A stretch of DNA of 29,570 bases, taken from Acidobacteriota bacterium. GTDB taxonomy: Bacteria; Acidobacteriota; Terriglobia; Terriglobales; Acidobacteriaceae. Below are positions 15,751 through 23,974 of this stretch, piece after piece. Location: NCBI GenBank assembly GCA_023410055.1, contig JAEYQK010000077.1, positions 1-29,570 of the forward strand. The letters are read 5' to 3'. The notes beneath the pieces are model-generated. The model saw only the letters and a program-made list of their open reading frames with translations, was not told the DNA's origin and searched no databases. A program made the translations under genes and the position numbers. The number at the start of each line of letters is the position of its first letter. Position 1 is the first letter of the stretch.

Positions 15751-16341
15751 TCAGTGCTTGATCAACCCTTCGGACAGCAGGTGCGCTTTCAACGCTAGGT
15801 TGTAGGAGCGTTCTATGTCTCCGTCATTGTCTGCCGTGCGGGACTGCGCAAGGTAAGTGCGGATCTGCTGTACCATCGACTGCTCGTCTGAAGAAAGGTT
15901 CCGAGTTAGTCCGCGCAGGTTGGTTTCGGTGGACTGTCGAAGTTGTGCTGCGCTCTGTCTCTGACGACTGGCTTCATCCTGCGGAATGCCGGCCGATAGC
16001 TGGCCGGACGGTGCAAGGTCCCCACCTTCCTTGACAGTTGTTCTAGACTTTTCCGACGGTGCCGGCGCTGGCTGGGTGGGCTTCTTGGCCACGTGTTTGC
16101 GCGGTTTTGGCTTCGGGATGGAAGCGGTAGCTGGCTTCTGTGTTGTCGTAGCAGGCGGCTGCGGCTGAGGCAGCGGCTGCGGTGATGGCTGTGGCAGAGG
16201 CTGGGGCTGCGGCACGGGTTCAGTAATCGTGGGTGCCTGCGACTGGGGTTGCGGGATATCCGGCTTCTTCTTCTTGCAGGCGCTGAGCATGATCAACGAG
16301 ATCAGCAGCACTACCACGAATTGTGTTCCTAAACGGCTCAT
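15751..16341 (-). CDS. Pro/Gln-rich lipoprotein of unknown function
   Basis: A 196-residue predicted lipoprotein. The signal ends with the lipobox LSAC, so Cys22 should be lipidated; the next residues are KKKK, with no Asp at +2, which fits outer-membrane sorting under the E. coli rule. Residues about 30-65 are a PQPQPLPQPSPQPLPQPQP-type low-complexity stretch, then a Lys/Pro/Ala-rich segment (about 70-95) suited to spanning the periplasm. The C-terminal 90 residues look helical (RQRQSAAQLRQSTETNLRGL, SSDEQSMVQQIRTYLAQSRT, YNLALKAHLLSEGL) and resemble the helical tail seen in several acidobacterial lipoproteins, though I cannot name a domain. It lies 70 nt downstream of the sensor kinase on the same strand. 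A TATAAA 19 nt before the ATG may be a -10 for its own promoter; no Shine-Dalgarno sequence is visible. Confidence 0.75.
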   Translation of the reverse strand: MSRLGTQFVVVLLISLIMLSACKKKKPDIPQPQSQAPTITEPVPQPQPLPQPSPQPLPQPQPPATTTQKPATASIPKPKPRKHVAKKPTQPAPAPSEKSRTTVKEGGDLAPSGQLSAGIPQDEASRQRQSAAQLRQSTETNLRGLTRNLSSDEQSMVQQIRTYLAQSRTADNDGDIERSYNLALKAHLLSEGLIKH

Positions 16342-16411
16342 CTAATCACTGTTTTAAATCTTTATAGCCCGAACAGCAACCCTGAACGGTGACATCGGAG
16401 CGCGTGCGGCA

Positions 16412-18292
16412 TCAGCCGCGTGCCGTTGCCTCTTCAAAAGTATCGTAATACGACTCCGAGAGCGGCAGTCGAAGCCGAAATACCGTTCCCTTTCCTTCCA
16501 CCGAGTCGAAATCGACTGATCCGTTGTGCAGTTGCATGACCCTGTACGTCATGGCAAGCCCGATGCCGCTGCCCTTTTGCTTAGTGGTGAAATACAGATT
16601 GAAAATCTTGTCACGAATTGCGGGAGGTATGCCGCCACCCTGGTCCTGCACATTGATCTGAGCGGAGCCATCTTCCCGAACGGCGGAGAGCATTAGGGTT
16701 CCCCCCGATGGCATCGCCTGTACACCATTCAGCACGACGTTCAGCAGGGCCTGCTTGAGTAGATCCACATCGGCCTTCACCGGCAGAGACGTGGATGGCA
16801 GTGTGCGTACGATCGTCACATTGTGTTGTTCTGCTTCAGGTGATGCCAGTGCTGTGACATCATCGATGATCGTTCGGGCGTCCACATCCGCAAGCCGAAG
16901 TTCGACGGGGCGAGTGAAGTCAACGAGTGTGGATACCACTCGATCAAGTCGCTGGATCTCGCTGCCAATTACGTCCATGTGGCGGCGGGAGTCAGGGTCC
17001 AAGTTCTGAAGTTTTTCGCGCAAGACCTCGAGATGAACCACTATGGCGTTAATCGGGTTCTTGACCTCGTGAGCAACTCCAGAGGTCAAACGTCCGATTG
17101 CGGCCAATCGGCGGGAGAGTTCGATTTCATTCTCGATCGTGCGAACCGATTCGGCGTCGCGCATGGTAAGTAGCGCGCCTATTTTTTCCCCGCCCTCTTC
17201 GATGAAGTCCAGGGATATTTCCGTTCGCCGCCCCTGAACACTCTCTACTTCGTCTTGCTGGACTGGTTCATGGTTGTCGAACGCGTCAAGGACGAGTTGT
17301 CCCAGAGGCGTGCGTCGCGAGAACACTTCGTCCACCTGGCATCCTAGAATGTCTCTACGCGGCTTGCCTACGAACTGCTCCGCAGATGCACTGACCAGGA
17401 CGACCCGAAAGTCCTTCGTGAACAGCATCAGGCCGTCTTGGAGATTAGCCATGATCTGGTCCAGGTTCTCCTTCAGTGCGGAGAAGACCTCTTTGACATC
17501 CCTCATCTGGCGGCCAAGACGATCGATTTTCGTGGTGACCACGCCGAACTCGTCGGTACGATGTCGCTCGCTTTCGGGGGCCACGACGATCTCTCCGGCC
17601 GTCATGCGGTCGAGGCGATTCTCAATAGCCTTCAGCGGGCGCAGCGCGAGGTTTGATAGACCAGCAGCCAACAAGAGAGCGAGAAGGATAGAGGCGCCGC
17701 AGAAAACCACAGCATGGTTGAGTTGCGGCTGCAACTCGCTTTTGAGCAGGACCGTCGAGAGGCCCACGCGCACGTCACCGAACGGTGCATTTCCGCGCTG
17801 CAGCGGTAGGCGGATTTCGTAAACCTTCGGTGCTCCGTAGACGATTCGAAGTTGTTGCCAGAAACCGCCGCGCTGGATGGTCTCGAACTGAGGTCTTTCC
17901 GGTAACTTGCGCCCTTGCTGTTCGGAATCGGTATGGAGGAGAGCAACATCGCTGGTGTCGACTATTGCAACGTCGTAGACAATCGGCGAGTATCCGATGT
18001 CCGATTGCAAAAGAGAATTCAGACCAGGATCTGTCTCCAGCGAATCCTTGATCGCCTCTTGAACCGATTTTGGATTGTTGACGTCAATCTTTGTAGGGTT
18101 GAGATCGATTTCAAGGGCATCACGAGCCGCGTTCAGAACCTGGTGCGCGACAAAATCTGCATCAACGTAGGATTCATTTACTCGTGTACGAACGATTTGA
18201 GAGACATAGAAATAGGCAAACACCACCACAAAGGCGACAACCATTGCAGTGATCGCAAGCACCAACTTCGTTTTGAGCCGTAGACGCGTCAT
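16412..18292 (-). CDS. Membrane sensor histidine kinase (NtrB/AtoS-like)
   Basis: A 626-residue transmembrane sensor kinase that should phosphorylate the NtrC-type regulator encoded just upstream. TM1 covers about residues 9-30 and a periplasmic sensor region about 31-190. TM2 covers about 193-215 (VVFCGASILLALLLAAGLSN). A HAMP linker (about 216-270), a PAS domain (about 285-385, LMLFTKDFRVVLVSASAEQF) and HisKA follow, with the H-box GVAHEVKNPINA (His about 408). The HATPase_c domain has NVVLNGVQAMPSGG, DQGGGIPP and KGSGIGLAMTYRV. The ATG lies 11 nt after the regulator's stop, suggesting translational coupling; no ribosome site is visible. The periplasmic part has no motif I recognise, so the signal is unknown. 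Confidence 0.94.
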   Translation of the reverse strand: MTRLRLKTKLVLAITAMVVAFVVVFAYFYVSQIVRTRVNESYVDADFVAHQVLNAARDALEIDLNPTKIDVNNPKSVQEAIKDSLETDPGLNSLLQSDIGYSPIVYDVAIVDTSDVALLHTDSEQQGRKLPERPQFETIQRGGFWQQLRIVYGAPKVYEIRLPLQRGNAPFGDVRVGLSTVLLKSELQPQLNHAVVFCGASILLALLLAAGLSNLALRPLKAIENRLDRMTAGEIVVAPESERHRTDEFGVVTTKIDRLGRQMRDVKEVFSALKENLDQIMANLQDGLMLFTKDFRVVLVSASAEQFVGKPRRDILGCQVDEVFSRRTPLGQLVLDAFDNHEPVQQDEVESVQGRRTEISLDFIEEGGEKIGALLTMRDAESVRTIENEIELSRRLAAIGRLTSGVAHEVKNPINAIVVHLEVLREKLQNLDPDSRRHMDVIGSEIQRLDRVVSTLVDFTRPVELRLADVDARTIIDDVTALASPEAEQHNVTIVRTLPSTSLPVKADVDLLKQALLNVVLNGVQAMPSGGTLMLSAVREDGSAQINVQDQGGGIPPAIRDKIFNLYFTTKQKGSGIGLAMTYRVMQLHNGSVDFDSVEGKGTVFRLRLPLSESYYDTFEEATARG

Positions 18293-18303
18293 CCGAAAGG
18301 CGG

Positions 18304-19701
18304 TCAGATTTCCTTGCCGACCTCTGTAGGCACTCCTTGCGCACCGTATTCTTTAAGTTTGTTGTGCAGCGTCTTGAGACTTATACCTAGAATTTCAGCG
18401 GCACGAGTCTTGTTGTTGCTGGTGGCTTCGAGCGTCTTCAGAATCAGAAGCCGCTCGGCTTCCTCAACCGTGGTACCTACTCCCAGACGTACCGCATTCG
18501 CCTCTTGTACAGTCTGTCGAGGAGTACTGTGTCCAAAGCCCGGGGGCAAATGTCTGGGTTCGACAACTGAACCATCGCAAACTATCACCGCGCGCTCCAG
18601 CACGTTACGCAGTTCGCGAACGTTGCCCGGCCAACTGAAACTCATAAACGTTTGTAGCGTCGCCTCACTTATCATCCGCACGCTTCGCCCGTGTTTCTCA
18701 TTCATGTCGGAAATCAGCGCTGTGACCAGTTCCGGGATGTCCTCCTTGTGATCGCGCAAGGGCGGCATGTGGATGTTGAACACATTGAGGCGGTAGAAAA
18801 GATCGTTGCGCAACTCGCCCTTGGTCACGGCCTCTTCTGGGACTTTGTTCGTTGCGGCCAGAACACGAACATCGACAGAGGTCTCGACTTTGCTGCCGAG
18901 TCGTCGCAACTTACGATCCTCCAATACGCGAAGCAACTTGGCTTGCGTTGGAACTGGCATTTCGCCTATCTCATCGAGGAGTAGCGTGCCGCCTTCCGCT
19001 AGTTCGAAGCATCCGGTTCGGCGCTCAAGTGCGCCGGTAAATGCTCCTCGCTCGTGCCCGAATATCTCGCTTTCGATCAGCGTTTCCGGAATCGCTGCGC
19101 AATTGATGGCAACGAAAGGCTTACCTTTGCGCGGGCTAAGCTCATGGATCGTTCGGGCGACCAGTTCCTTACCGGTCCCACTTTCGCCGGTTATGAGCAC
19201 CGAAGCCGTGCTAGGCGCTACCTGTTCAATCAGTCGGAAAATCTCCTGCATGTTCCGGGAAGACCCAACAAGATATCCGAGTACTCCCTTATCGCGAAGT
19301 GTTCGGCGGTAAGCTTCCTTCTCTACTTTGTCCTGGCGCTGTTGTGTTGCCTTCTGGAGTACGCTCCTCAAACGAGCTATACGGCTTGGGTTCAGAGGCT
19401 TTTCGATGAAGTCGTAGGCGTGGAGTTTCATCGCAGACACGGCCTCATCGACGTTTCCCTGACCAGTAAACACGATCACCGGTACTTGCTCTCCGACGCG
19501 CTCGAGTAGTTCCATTCCCGTCATTCGAGGCATCTTAAGATCGGTAATTACAAGGGATGGAGACCAGGCGGCTGCCTTTTCGAGTCCCTCAAGGCCGTCG
19601 GCGGCGGTATCGGTGCGGTATCCCCAAGCGGAGATCAGTTCCGCCAACCCGGTTCTTTCATTCTCTTCGTCTTCAACAATAAGTATTTTTTCTTGGATCA
19701 T
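18304..19701 (-). CDS. NtrC-type sigma54-dependent response regulator
   Basis: A 465-residue bacterial enhancer-binding protein. The receiver domain (about 1-120) has the acidic pair at Glu10-Asp11, the phosphoacceptor Asp54 in VITDLKMPR, and the conserved Lys in FIEKPLNPS. The AAA+ domain (about 140-370) has Walker A GESGTGKELVARTIHE, an intact GAFTGA loop that contacts sigma54, Walker B GGTLLLDEIGEMP, and the arginine-finger region RNDLFYRLNVFNIHMPPLR. A Fis-type HTH ends the protein (TRAAEILGISLKTLHNKLKEYG). It is the first gene of the regulator-kinase-lipoprotein operon and points away from the OmpA-like gene. All parts for sigma54-dependent activation are present. The targets are unknown. 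No Shine-Dalgarno sequence precedes the ATG. Confidence 0.96.
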   Translation of the reverse strand: MIQEKILIVEDEENERTGLAELISAWGYRTDTAADGLEGLEKAAAWSPSLVITDLKMPRMTGMELLERVGEQVPVIVFTGQGNVDEAVSAMKLHAYDFIEKPLNPSRIARLRSVLQKATQQRQDKVEKEAYRRTLRDKGVLGYLVGSSRNMQEIFRLIEQVAPSTASVLITGESGTGKELVARTIHELSPRKGKPFVAINCAAIPETLIESEIFGHERGAFTGALERRTGCFELAEGGTLLLDEIGEMPVPTQAKLLRVLEDRKLRRLGSKVETSVDVRVLAATNKVPEEAVTKGELRNDLFYRLNVFNIHMPPLRDHKEDIPELVTALISDMNEKHGRSVRMISEATLQTFMSFSWPGNVRELRNVLERAVIVCDGSVVEPRHLPPGFGHSTPRQTVQEANAVRLGVGTTVEEAERLLILKTLEATSNNKTRAAEILGISLKTLHNKLKEYGAQGVPTEVGKEI

Positions 19702-19818
19702 AAAAAGGCGGTTGTCCGGAAGCCTGCAAGTCAGGCGTACTCCGACTCACTCGTAAGATGCAATTGTACTGTTTACGGCGAAATCAGGTAGTGGGAACCT
19801 CCGGTCAGGGGGCTGGGA

Positions 19819-19834
19819 AGGCGCTGCCATTGCA
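19819..19834 (+). promoter_or_regulatory. Candidate sigma54 promoter (-24/-12) facing the OmpA-like gene
   Basis: AGGCGCTGCCATTGCA matches TGGCACG-N4-TTGCA at 9 of 12 fixed positions and keeps the required GG and GC with ten bases between them. Transcription would begin near 19845, giving a leader of about 210 nt. It sits between an NtrC-type operon and this gene. The long leader and the better-placed sigma70 promoter make it uncertain. Confidence 0.35.
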
Positions 19835-19954
19835 GTCAGCCCGAGCGCTGTCAGAAATAGTACTTTCCGTTCTTCCCAGAGATTCGCTTTAATTGCGGCC
19901 GTACTCTTCTACTGATGCCGTAACGATAAGCATCGCAAAATCTGCACTTTAGCT

Positions 19955-19982
19955 TTTACAGGATAGCTGATTGCAGTACAAT
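19955..19982 (+). promoter_or_regulatory. sigma70-type promoter of the OmpA-like gene
   Basis: TTTACA (-35, 5 of 6) and TACAAT (-10, 5 of 6) are separated by 16 nt. The predicted start near 19989 leaves a leader of about 68 nt before the ATG at 20057. Confidence 0.6.
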
Positions 19983-20041
19983 CCTATTCGAGGATGTTCT
20001 AGGCCTGTTTTTCTGAACATATAGATTCTTTGCTCTATGTA

Positions 20042-20048
20042 GGGGAGG
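20042..20048 (+). promoter_or_regulatory. Strong ribosome binding site deciding the OmpA-like start
   Basis: GGGGAGG lies 8 nt before the ATG at 20057. The in-frame TTG at 20030 lies upstream of this site and is therefore not the start. Confidence 0.75.
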
Positions 20049-20056
20049 ATTTCTGC

Positions 20057-21646
20057 ATGTCCGTAGCTAAGACAGCACGTGTAGTTCTTGCGCTCACCTT
20101 CGCCTTGTTGTTGGCGATGGTAGCAGTGGCGCAGGATTCGCAGTCAAAGGTTGACATTTTCGCCGGATATTCCTGGGAACACCCAGGAAAAATCGGTGTT
20201 CCCGTCACAGGCTCTACCGTTGTTCCCGGTGGACCTACCGTCAAGATACAGGGCAGTAATGGCGTTGGCACGAGTGTGACGTACAATTTCGCGAAGTACG
20301 CCGGTGTCACTGCTGATTTCAGTCAGCATTGGGCGGACCAAGCGAGATTGACCCACGTATTGTTTGGGCCGAAGATTTTCTACCGCACCGAACACATGAC
20401 GCCATTTGCTGAAGTGCTCGTTGGTCTGACGCACGTTGCGCCCGACTTGAGCAAGAATGTGAATGGGCTTGGGCTTGCCGTTGGTGGTGGCTTCGACATC
20501 GATTTCAATAACCGAATTTCGTGGCGCGTCATTCAGGCCGATTGGATCCGCCAGCAGTTCAACTCAAGCGCCGGTCTTGGAGTGGGCAACATGAATGGCG
20601 CTCGCCTGCAAGGCGGCGTGGTACTCAAGTTTGGTGGAGCTCCGCCGGTTCCGCCAACAGCCAGCTGTTCGGCAGCGCAACCGGGCGCGGTTCAGGCTGG
20701 GGAGCCAGTTAGCGTAACTATCACTCCGTCTGGCTTCAACCCGAAGCACACCGTGACTTACGAATGGAAGAGCACCGGGGGTAAGGTCACCGGGAAAGAG
20801 GCAACTGCAAGCATCGATACGACCGGTCTGGCTCCTGGCAACTATGGCGTTACCGGAACGGCAACGGATCCAAAGCAGAAGCAGAACAATGTTGCTTCCT
20901 GTAATGCAAGCTTCACGGTTAACGAACCGCCGAAGCATCCGCCGGTTGTGTCCTGCACTGCCAACCCGGCAACGGTTCGTTCTGGCGATCCGGCGAATGT
21001 CGCTGCCCAGGCGAGCAGCCCGGACAATCGTCCTCTGACATACACTTGGAACGCTACTGGCGGACGAGTAACCGGCACTGGCGCAAACGTAACGCTTGAT
21101 ACGGCTGGAGCGCCTGCTGGCCCTGTCACAGTCAACGGTGTCGTTACAGACGACCGTGGCCTGACGGCGAATTGCACCGCGACGGTGAACGTCGAGGTTC
21201 CGCCTCCGCCGCCAACAGCCAGCAAACTGAACGAAATCGTGTTCCCGAACGAGAAGAAGCCTTGGCGCGTGGATAACACTGCGAAGGCTATCCTTGACGA
21301 CGTGGCTCTCCGCCTGCAGCGTGAGCCCGATGCCAAGGCCGTCATCGTTGGGTATCAGGATACTTCAGAAGAAAAGAACATCAAGAAACTCAGACTGAAG
21401 AATCTCCCGGCGCTTCGCGCGGTCGACACCAAGTACTACCTCACGAACGATAAGGGAATCGATCCTTCACGCATCGAAACACGTACAGGAACGGCTGGCG
21501 GGAACCGTGCAGAAATCTACATTGTTCCTGCGGGTGCGACTTTCAATGTTGCGGACACCACTCCGGTGGACGAAAACGTTGTGAAGCCGATTCTGGATCA
21601 TCCGGCGGCAAAGCCTGCCGCCAAGAAGGCTGCCCCGAAACAGTAG
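20057..21646 (+). CDS. OmpA-like outer-membrane protein with two Ig/PKD-like modules
   Basis: A 529-residue envelope protein. A signal peptide (about 1-27) is followed by a small beta-barrel-like domain (about 30-198: KVDIFAGYSWEHPG, FAKYAGVTADFSQHWAD, NRISWRVIQADWIRQQF, LQGGVVLKFG). Two tandem Ig/PKD-like modules follow (about 199-290 and 295-380), each with a Cys pair, a YxW core (TYEWKSTGG; TYTWNATGG) and GxxTVNG-type ends. A PPPPPTAS hinge leads to a C-terminal OmpA-like domain (about 388-500). This keeps the Asp of GYQD and the Arg of LRA at the places that bind diaminopimelate in OmpA, but it is otherwise divergent. An Ala/Lys/Pro tail ends the protein. It probably ties the outer membrane to peptidoglycan. 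It has its own promoter and terminator. No function beyond this can be assigned. Confidence 0.85.
   Translation: MSVAKTARVVLALTFALLLAMVAVAQDSQSKVDIFAGYSWEHPGKIGVPVTGSTVVPGGPTVKIQGSNGVGTSVTYNFAKYAGVTADFSQHWADQARLTHVLFGPKIFYRTEHMTPFAEVLVGLTHVAPDLSKNVNGLGLAVGGGFDIDFNNRISWRVIQADWIRQQFNSSAGLGVGNMNGARLQGGVVLKFGGAPPVPPTASCSAAQPGAVQAGEPVSVTITPSGFNPKHTVTYEWKSTGGKVTGKEATASIDTTGLAPGNYGVTGTATDPKQKQNNVASCNASFTVNEPPKHPPVVSCTANPATVRSGDPANVAAQASSPDNRPLTYTWNATGGRVTGTGANVTLDTAGAPAGPVTVNGVVTDDRGLTANCTATVNVEVPPPPPTASKLNEIVFPNEKKPWRVDNTAKAILDDVALRLQREPDAKAVIVGYQDTSEEKNIKKLRLKNLPALRAVDTKYYLTNDKGIDPSRIETRTGTAGGNRAEIYIVPAGATFNVADTTPVDENVVKPILDHPAAKPAAKKAAPKQ
20651..20665 (+). repeat. 15-bp direct repeat, copy 1 (hinge before the Ig modules)
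   Basis: CCGCCAACAGCCAGC occurs here and again at 21209-21223, both in the same codon phase and both coding PPTAS. The two copies bracket the two Ig-like modules and look like hinges between domains. Confidence 0.7.
21209..21223 (+). repeat. 15-bp direct repeat, copy 2 (hinge after the Ig modules)
   Basis: Exact second copy of the 15-mer at 20651-20665, coding PPTAS just before the OmpA-like domain. Confidence 0.7.
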
Positions 21647-21670
21647 TATCTTTCGGAGTAACCGATATCG

Positions 21671-21726
21671 GGCCGGTCGGTTCTACTCATCACGATGGCT
21701 GTGGTGAGTGACCGACCGGCCTTTTT
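21671..21726 (+). terminator. Large two-part rho-independent terminator
   Basis: An 11-bp outer stem (21671-21681 with 21711-21721) encloses an inner 9-bp stem (ACTCATCAC with GTGGTGAGT, one wobble), and TTTTT follows. It lies 24 nt after the OmpA-like stop. Confidence 0.93.
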
Positions 21727-21815
21727 AGTTGCGACTTCGGTAACTTTCAAAGTTGGAAATTTCATCGAAAATCGTTAAAGCCACTTCGACCGTACTTCGG
21801 TACAGAATTCAGATC

Positions 21816-21820
21816 AGGAG
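21816..21820 (+). promoter_or_regulatory. Ribosome binding site deciding a TTG start
   Basis: AGGAG lies 7 nt before the TTG at 21828, which is followed directly by a good signal peptide. The TTG at 21753, in the same frame, has no ribosome site and would put 25 polar residues before the signal. Confidence 0.65.
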
Positions 21821-21827
21821 AGATGGG

Positions 21828-23819
21828 TTGAAAAGAGATTGGGCAGTCAAAGTAGGTGCGTTGGTCTTTCTGGCGCTTTCCTGTCTGGCACCAGTGGGCG
21901 CTCTGGCTCAGTGGATTCCCGTAGGACCCGACGGCGGCGATGCTCGTAGTCTGGCTTACGACCCAAAGAGTCCGGATCGGATTCTGCTTGGCACGAGCTC
22001 TGGGCAACTCTATCTATCAACCAACGGCGGCAAGAGTTGGACGCGCCAGGCGCATCTCGGAACGGGAAACGACTATGTGCTGGACAACATCGAAATCGAC
22101 CCCGTTGATCCGAAGACGATTTTCGTTGCAGCTTGGAGTGTTGAAGAGCAGATTAACTCCGGCGATCTCTTTCGATCCCGCGATGGCGGTGTAACTTGGC
22201 AGCCTCTCCCGGCAATGCATGGAAAGTCGATTCGCGCGATGTCAGTCGCACCTTCCGACAACCACATCGTTATCGTAGGGGCGCTTGATGGTGTCTTCCG
22301 GAGTAAGGATGGCGGCGACAATTGGGAGCGTATCTCTCCGCCTAATCACGCCGAGATTAAGAATATAGAGTCGATTGCCGTCGATCCGCGTGATCCGAAC
22401 GTCGTGTATGCGGGTACGTGGCATCTTGCTTGGAAGACAAACGATGGCGGGCTCAACTGGCACCCGATCAAGAACGGCGTTATCGATGATTCGGATGTAT
22501 TTTCGATAATCGTCGACCACAGCAATTCTAAAGTGGTGTTCTTGAGCGCCTGTTCCGGTATCTACAAGAGTGAAATGGCGGGAGAACTGTTCCGGAAAAT
22601 TCAGGGCATCCCCTTTTCCGCGCGCCGCACTCGAGTGCTGCATCAAGATCCTACCGATGCTAATGTCGTCTACGCTGGAACAACCGAAGGCCTGTGGAAG
22701 ACGGTGGATGCAGGCAAGACGTGGAACAGGGTGACGGCTCCGAACATTATAGTGAACGACGTCCTGGTTGATCCACGACAGTCCTCTAACGTGATGCTGG
22801 CAACTGATCGTAGCGGAGTCCTCTCCAGCTCGGATGGTGCGCGTACGTTCGTTGCGAGCAACCGAGGTTTCTCGCACCGCCAGGTTGCAGCCGTTGCAGT
22901 CGATGAAAACGACACGAACAGTATCTATGCGGGTGTCGTGAATGATAAGGAATTTGGTGGCGTGTTCGCGTCTTCCAATGGTGGCTCCGACTGGCGCCAG
23001 CTTACGCAGGGGCTCTCCGGTGGCGACATCTTCACTCTCGCAATTGCCAAAGACGGCACCCTTGTCGCGGGAACGAATCGCGGGATTTACGCTTTGACCC
23101 GGGGCCAGACCACCTGGCGTGGGTTGAACACCATTGTTACCGACAAAGAAGTTCGGGTTCCACCCAAGACCAAAAAGGGAAAGCCGACCTTCCGCACCGA
23201 GTTGGTTAAGACACAATTGAACACGCGTGTGTCGCAGCTAGACGTCAAGCCGGGAACATGGTTTGCCGCTACAGCAACTGGGCTCTTTCGGTCGACCGAT
23301 GGCGGAAACACGTGGCGGGGTGGACCTATTCTGGGAGAGAAGGACTTCATTTCGGTAGAGTCCCTCGGTGAGACGCTGATCGCCGCCACACGGAACTCCG
23401 CTGTCGTTTCAAAAGATAACGGCAAGAACTGGATAAAGGCTACGGTTCCTGCGTACGTGAGGGCCATCTACGCAGCCGCGGTTTCGCCAGACGCGATCTG
23501 GCTTGCCACGCATGACGGCCTTCTGCGAAGCCGTGATGGCGGCGCGACTTGGGATCACTTGCTCGGCGGATTGCCTGCAAGGAATATTAGCGCAATCGAC
23601 TACGACCCGTTCGGCAATAGACTCCTCGCTACTGCAAGCGGTGGAGCACTGTTTGAGAGTCGAGACGGAGAATCATGGAAGAGGGTGGAGTCCAACTGGT
23701 TCATTCGAAACGTCGCGGCGACTCACGACAAACTGCTAGCGATCACGGCTTTCGATGGTCTCATCGTTAAGAGCGAGCCACAGACACGGCAGTCTGGGGC
23801 GTCAGGTTCTATTAACTAG
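21828..23819 (+). CDS. Secreted Asp-box (BNR/sortilin-like) beta-propeller protein
   Basis: A 663-residue exported protein. Starting at the TTG it has a clean signal peptide (KRDWAVKVGALVFLALSC to ALAQ). The rest is built of blade units with Asp-box motifs of the S-x-D-G-G-x-x-W type. I count about eleven, for example STNGGKSW, SRDGGVTW, SKDGGDNW, TNDGGLNW, TVDAGKTW, SSNGGSDW, STDGGNTW, SKDNGKNW and SRDGGATW. Eleven units are more than one usual propeller, so one large or two smaller propellers are likely. A basic loop (KTKKGKPTFRTELVKTQLNT, about residues 440-465) lies between the two halves. The Asp-box is a structural feature and does not prove sialidase activity; no sialidase FRIP Arg triad is evident. 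The family resembles Ycf48/sortilin/Vps10-like exported proteins common in acidobacteria. It stands alone between two terminators. Confidence 0.85.
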   Translation: MKRDWAVKVGALVFLALSCLAPVGALAQWIPVGPDGGDARSLAYDPKSPDRILLGTSSGQLYLSTNGGKSWTRQAHLGTGNDYVLDNIEIDPVDPKTIFVAAWSVEEQINSGDLFRSRDGGVTWQPLPAMHGKSIRAMSVAPSDNHIVIVGALDGVFRSKDGGDNWERISPPNHAEIKNIESIAVDPRDPNVVYAGTWHLAWKTNDGGLNWHPIKNGVIDDSDVFSIIVDHSNSKVVFLSACSGIYKSEMAGELFRKIQGIPFSARRTRVLHQDPTDANVVYAGTTEGLWKTVDAGKTWNRVTAPNIIVNDVLVDPRQSSNVMLATDRSGVLSSSDGARTFVASNRGFSHRQVAAVAVDENDTNSIYAGVVNDKEFGGVFASSNGGSDWRQLTQGLSGGDIFTLAIAKDGTLVAGTNRGIYALTRGQTTWRGLNTIVTDKEVRVPPKTKKGKPTFRTELVKTQLNTRVSQLDVKPGTWFAATATGLFRSTDGGNTWRGGPILGEKDFISVESLGETLIAATRNSAVVSKDNGKNWIKATVPAYVRAIYAAAVSPDAIWLATHDGLLRSRDGGATWDHLLGGLPARNISAIDYDPFGNRLLATASGGALFESRDGESWKRVESNWFIRNVAATHDKLLAITAFDGLIVKSEPQTRQSGASGSIN

Positions 23820-23843
23820 CTAGACAAAGGCAGTCCTCCCTTT

Positions 23844-23872
23844 GGCTCCTGTAGAATCAGGAGCCTTTTTTT
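23844..23872 (+). terminator. Rho-independent terminator of the Asp-box gene
   Basis: An 8-bp stem (GGCTCCTG with CAGGAGCC, loop TAGAAT) is followed by seven T, 24 nt after the stop. Confidence 0.94.
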
Positions 23873-23974
23873 GCTTCTGCGGTCGTGTGGGAAACAGCTA
23901 CTCTGGTCGTGAAAAAACTACAGAGTACGCGTCCCGGTCGCTTCCCCAAGTGCATTCATATGAGCGGTCAAGAA

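Larger units (their letters stand above)
19702..20056 (+). other. Divergent intergenic region between the NtrC-type operon and the OmpA-like gene
   Basis: This 355-nt stretch holds no credible gene. On the plus strand it contains a sigma70-like promoter (19955-19982), a sigma54-like element (19819-19834) and the ribosome site of the OmpA-like gene. On the minus strand a TACAAT (19763-19768) could be the -10 of the regulator operon, but its -35 is poor. I see no tRNA, riboswitch or attachment site. Confidence 0.6.
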
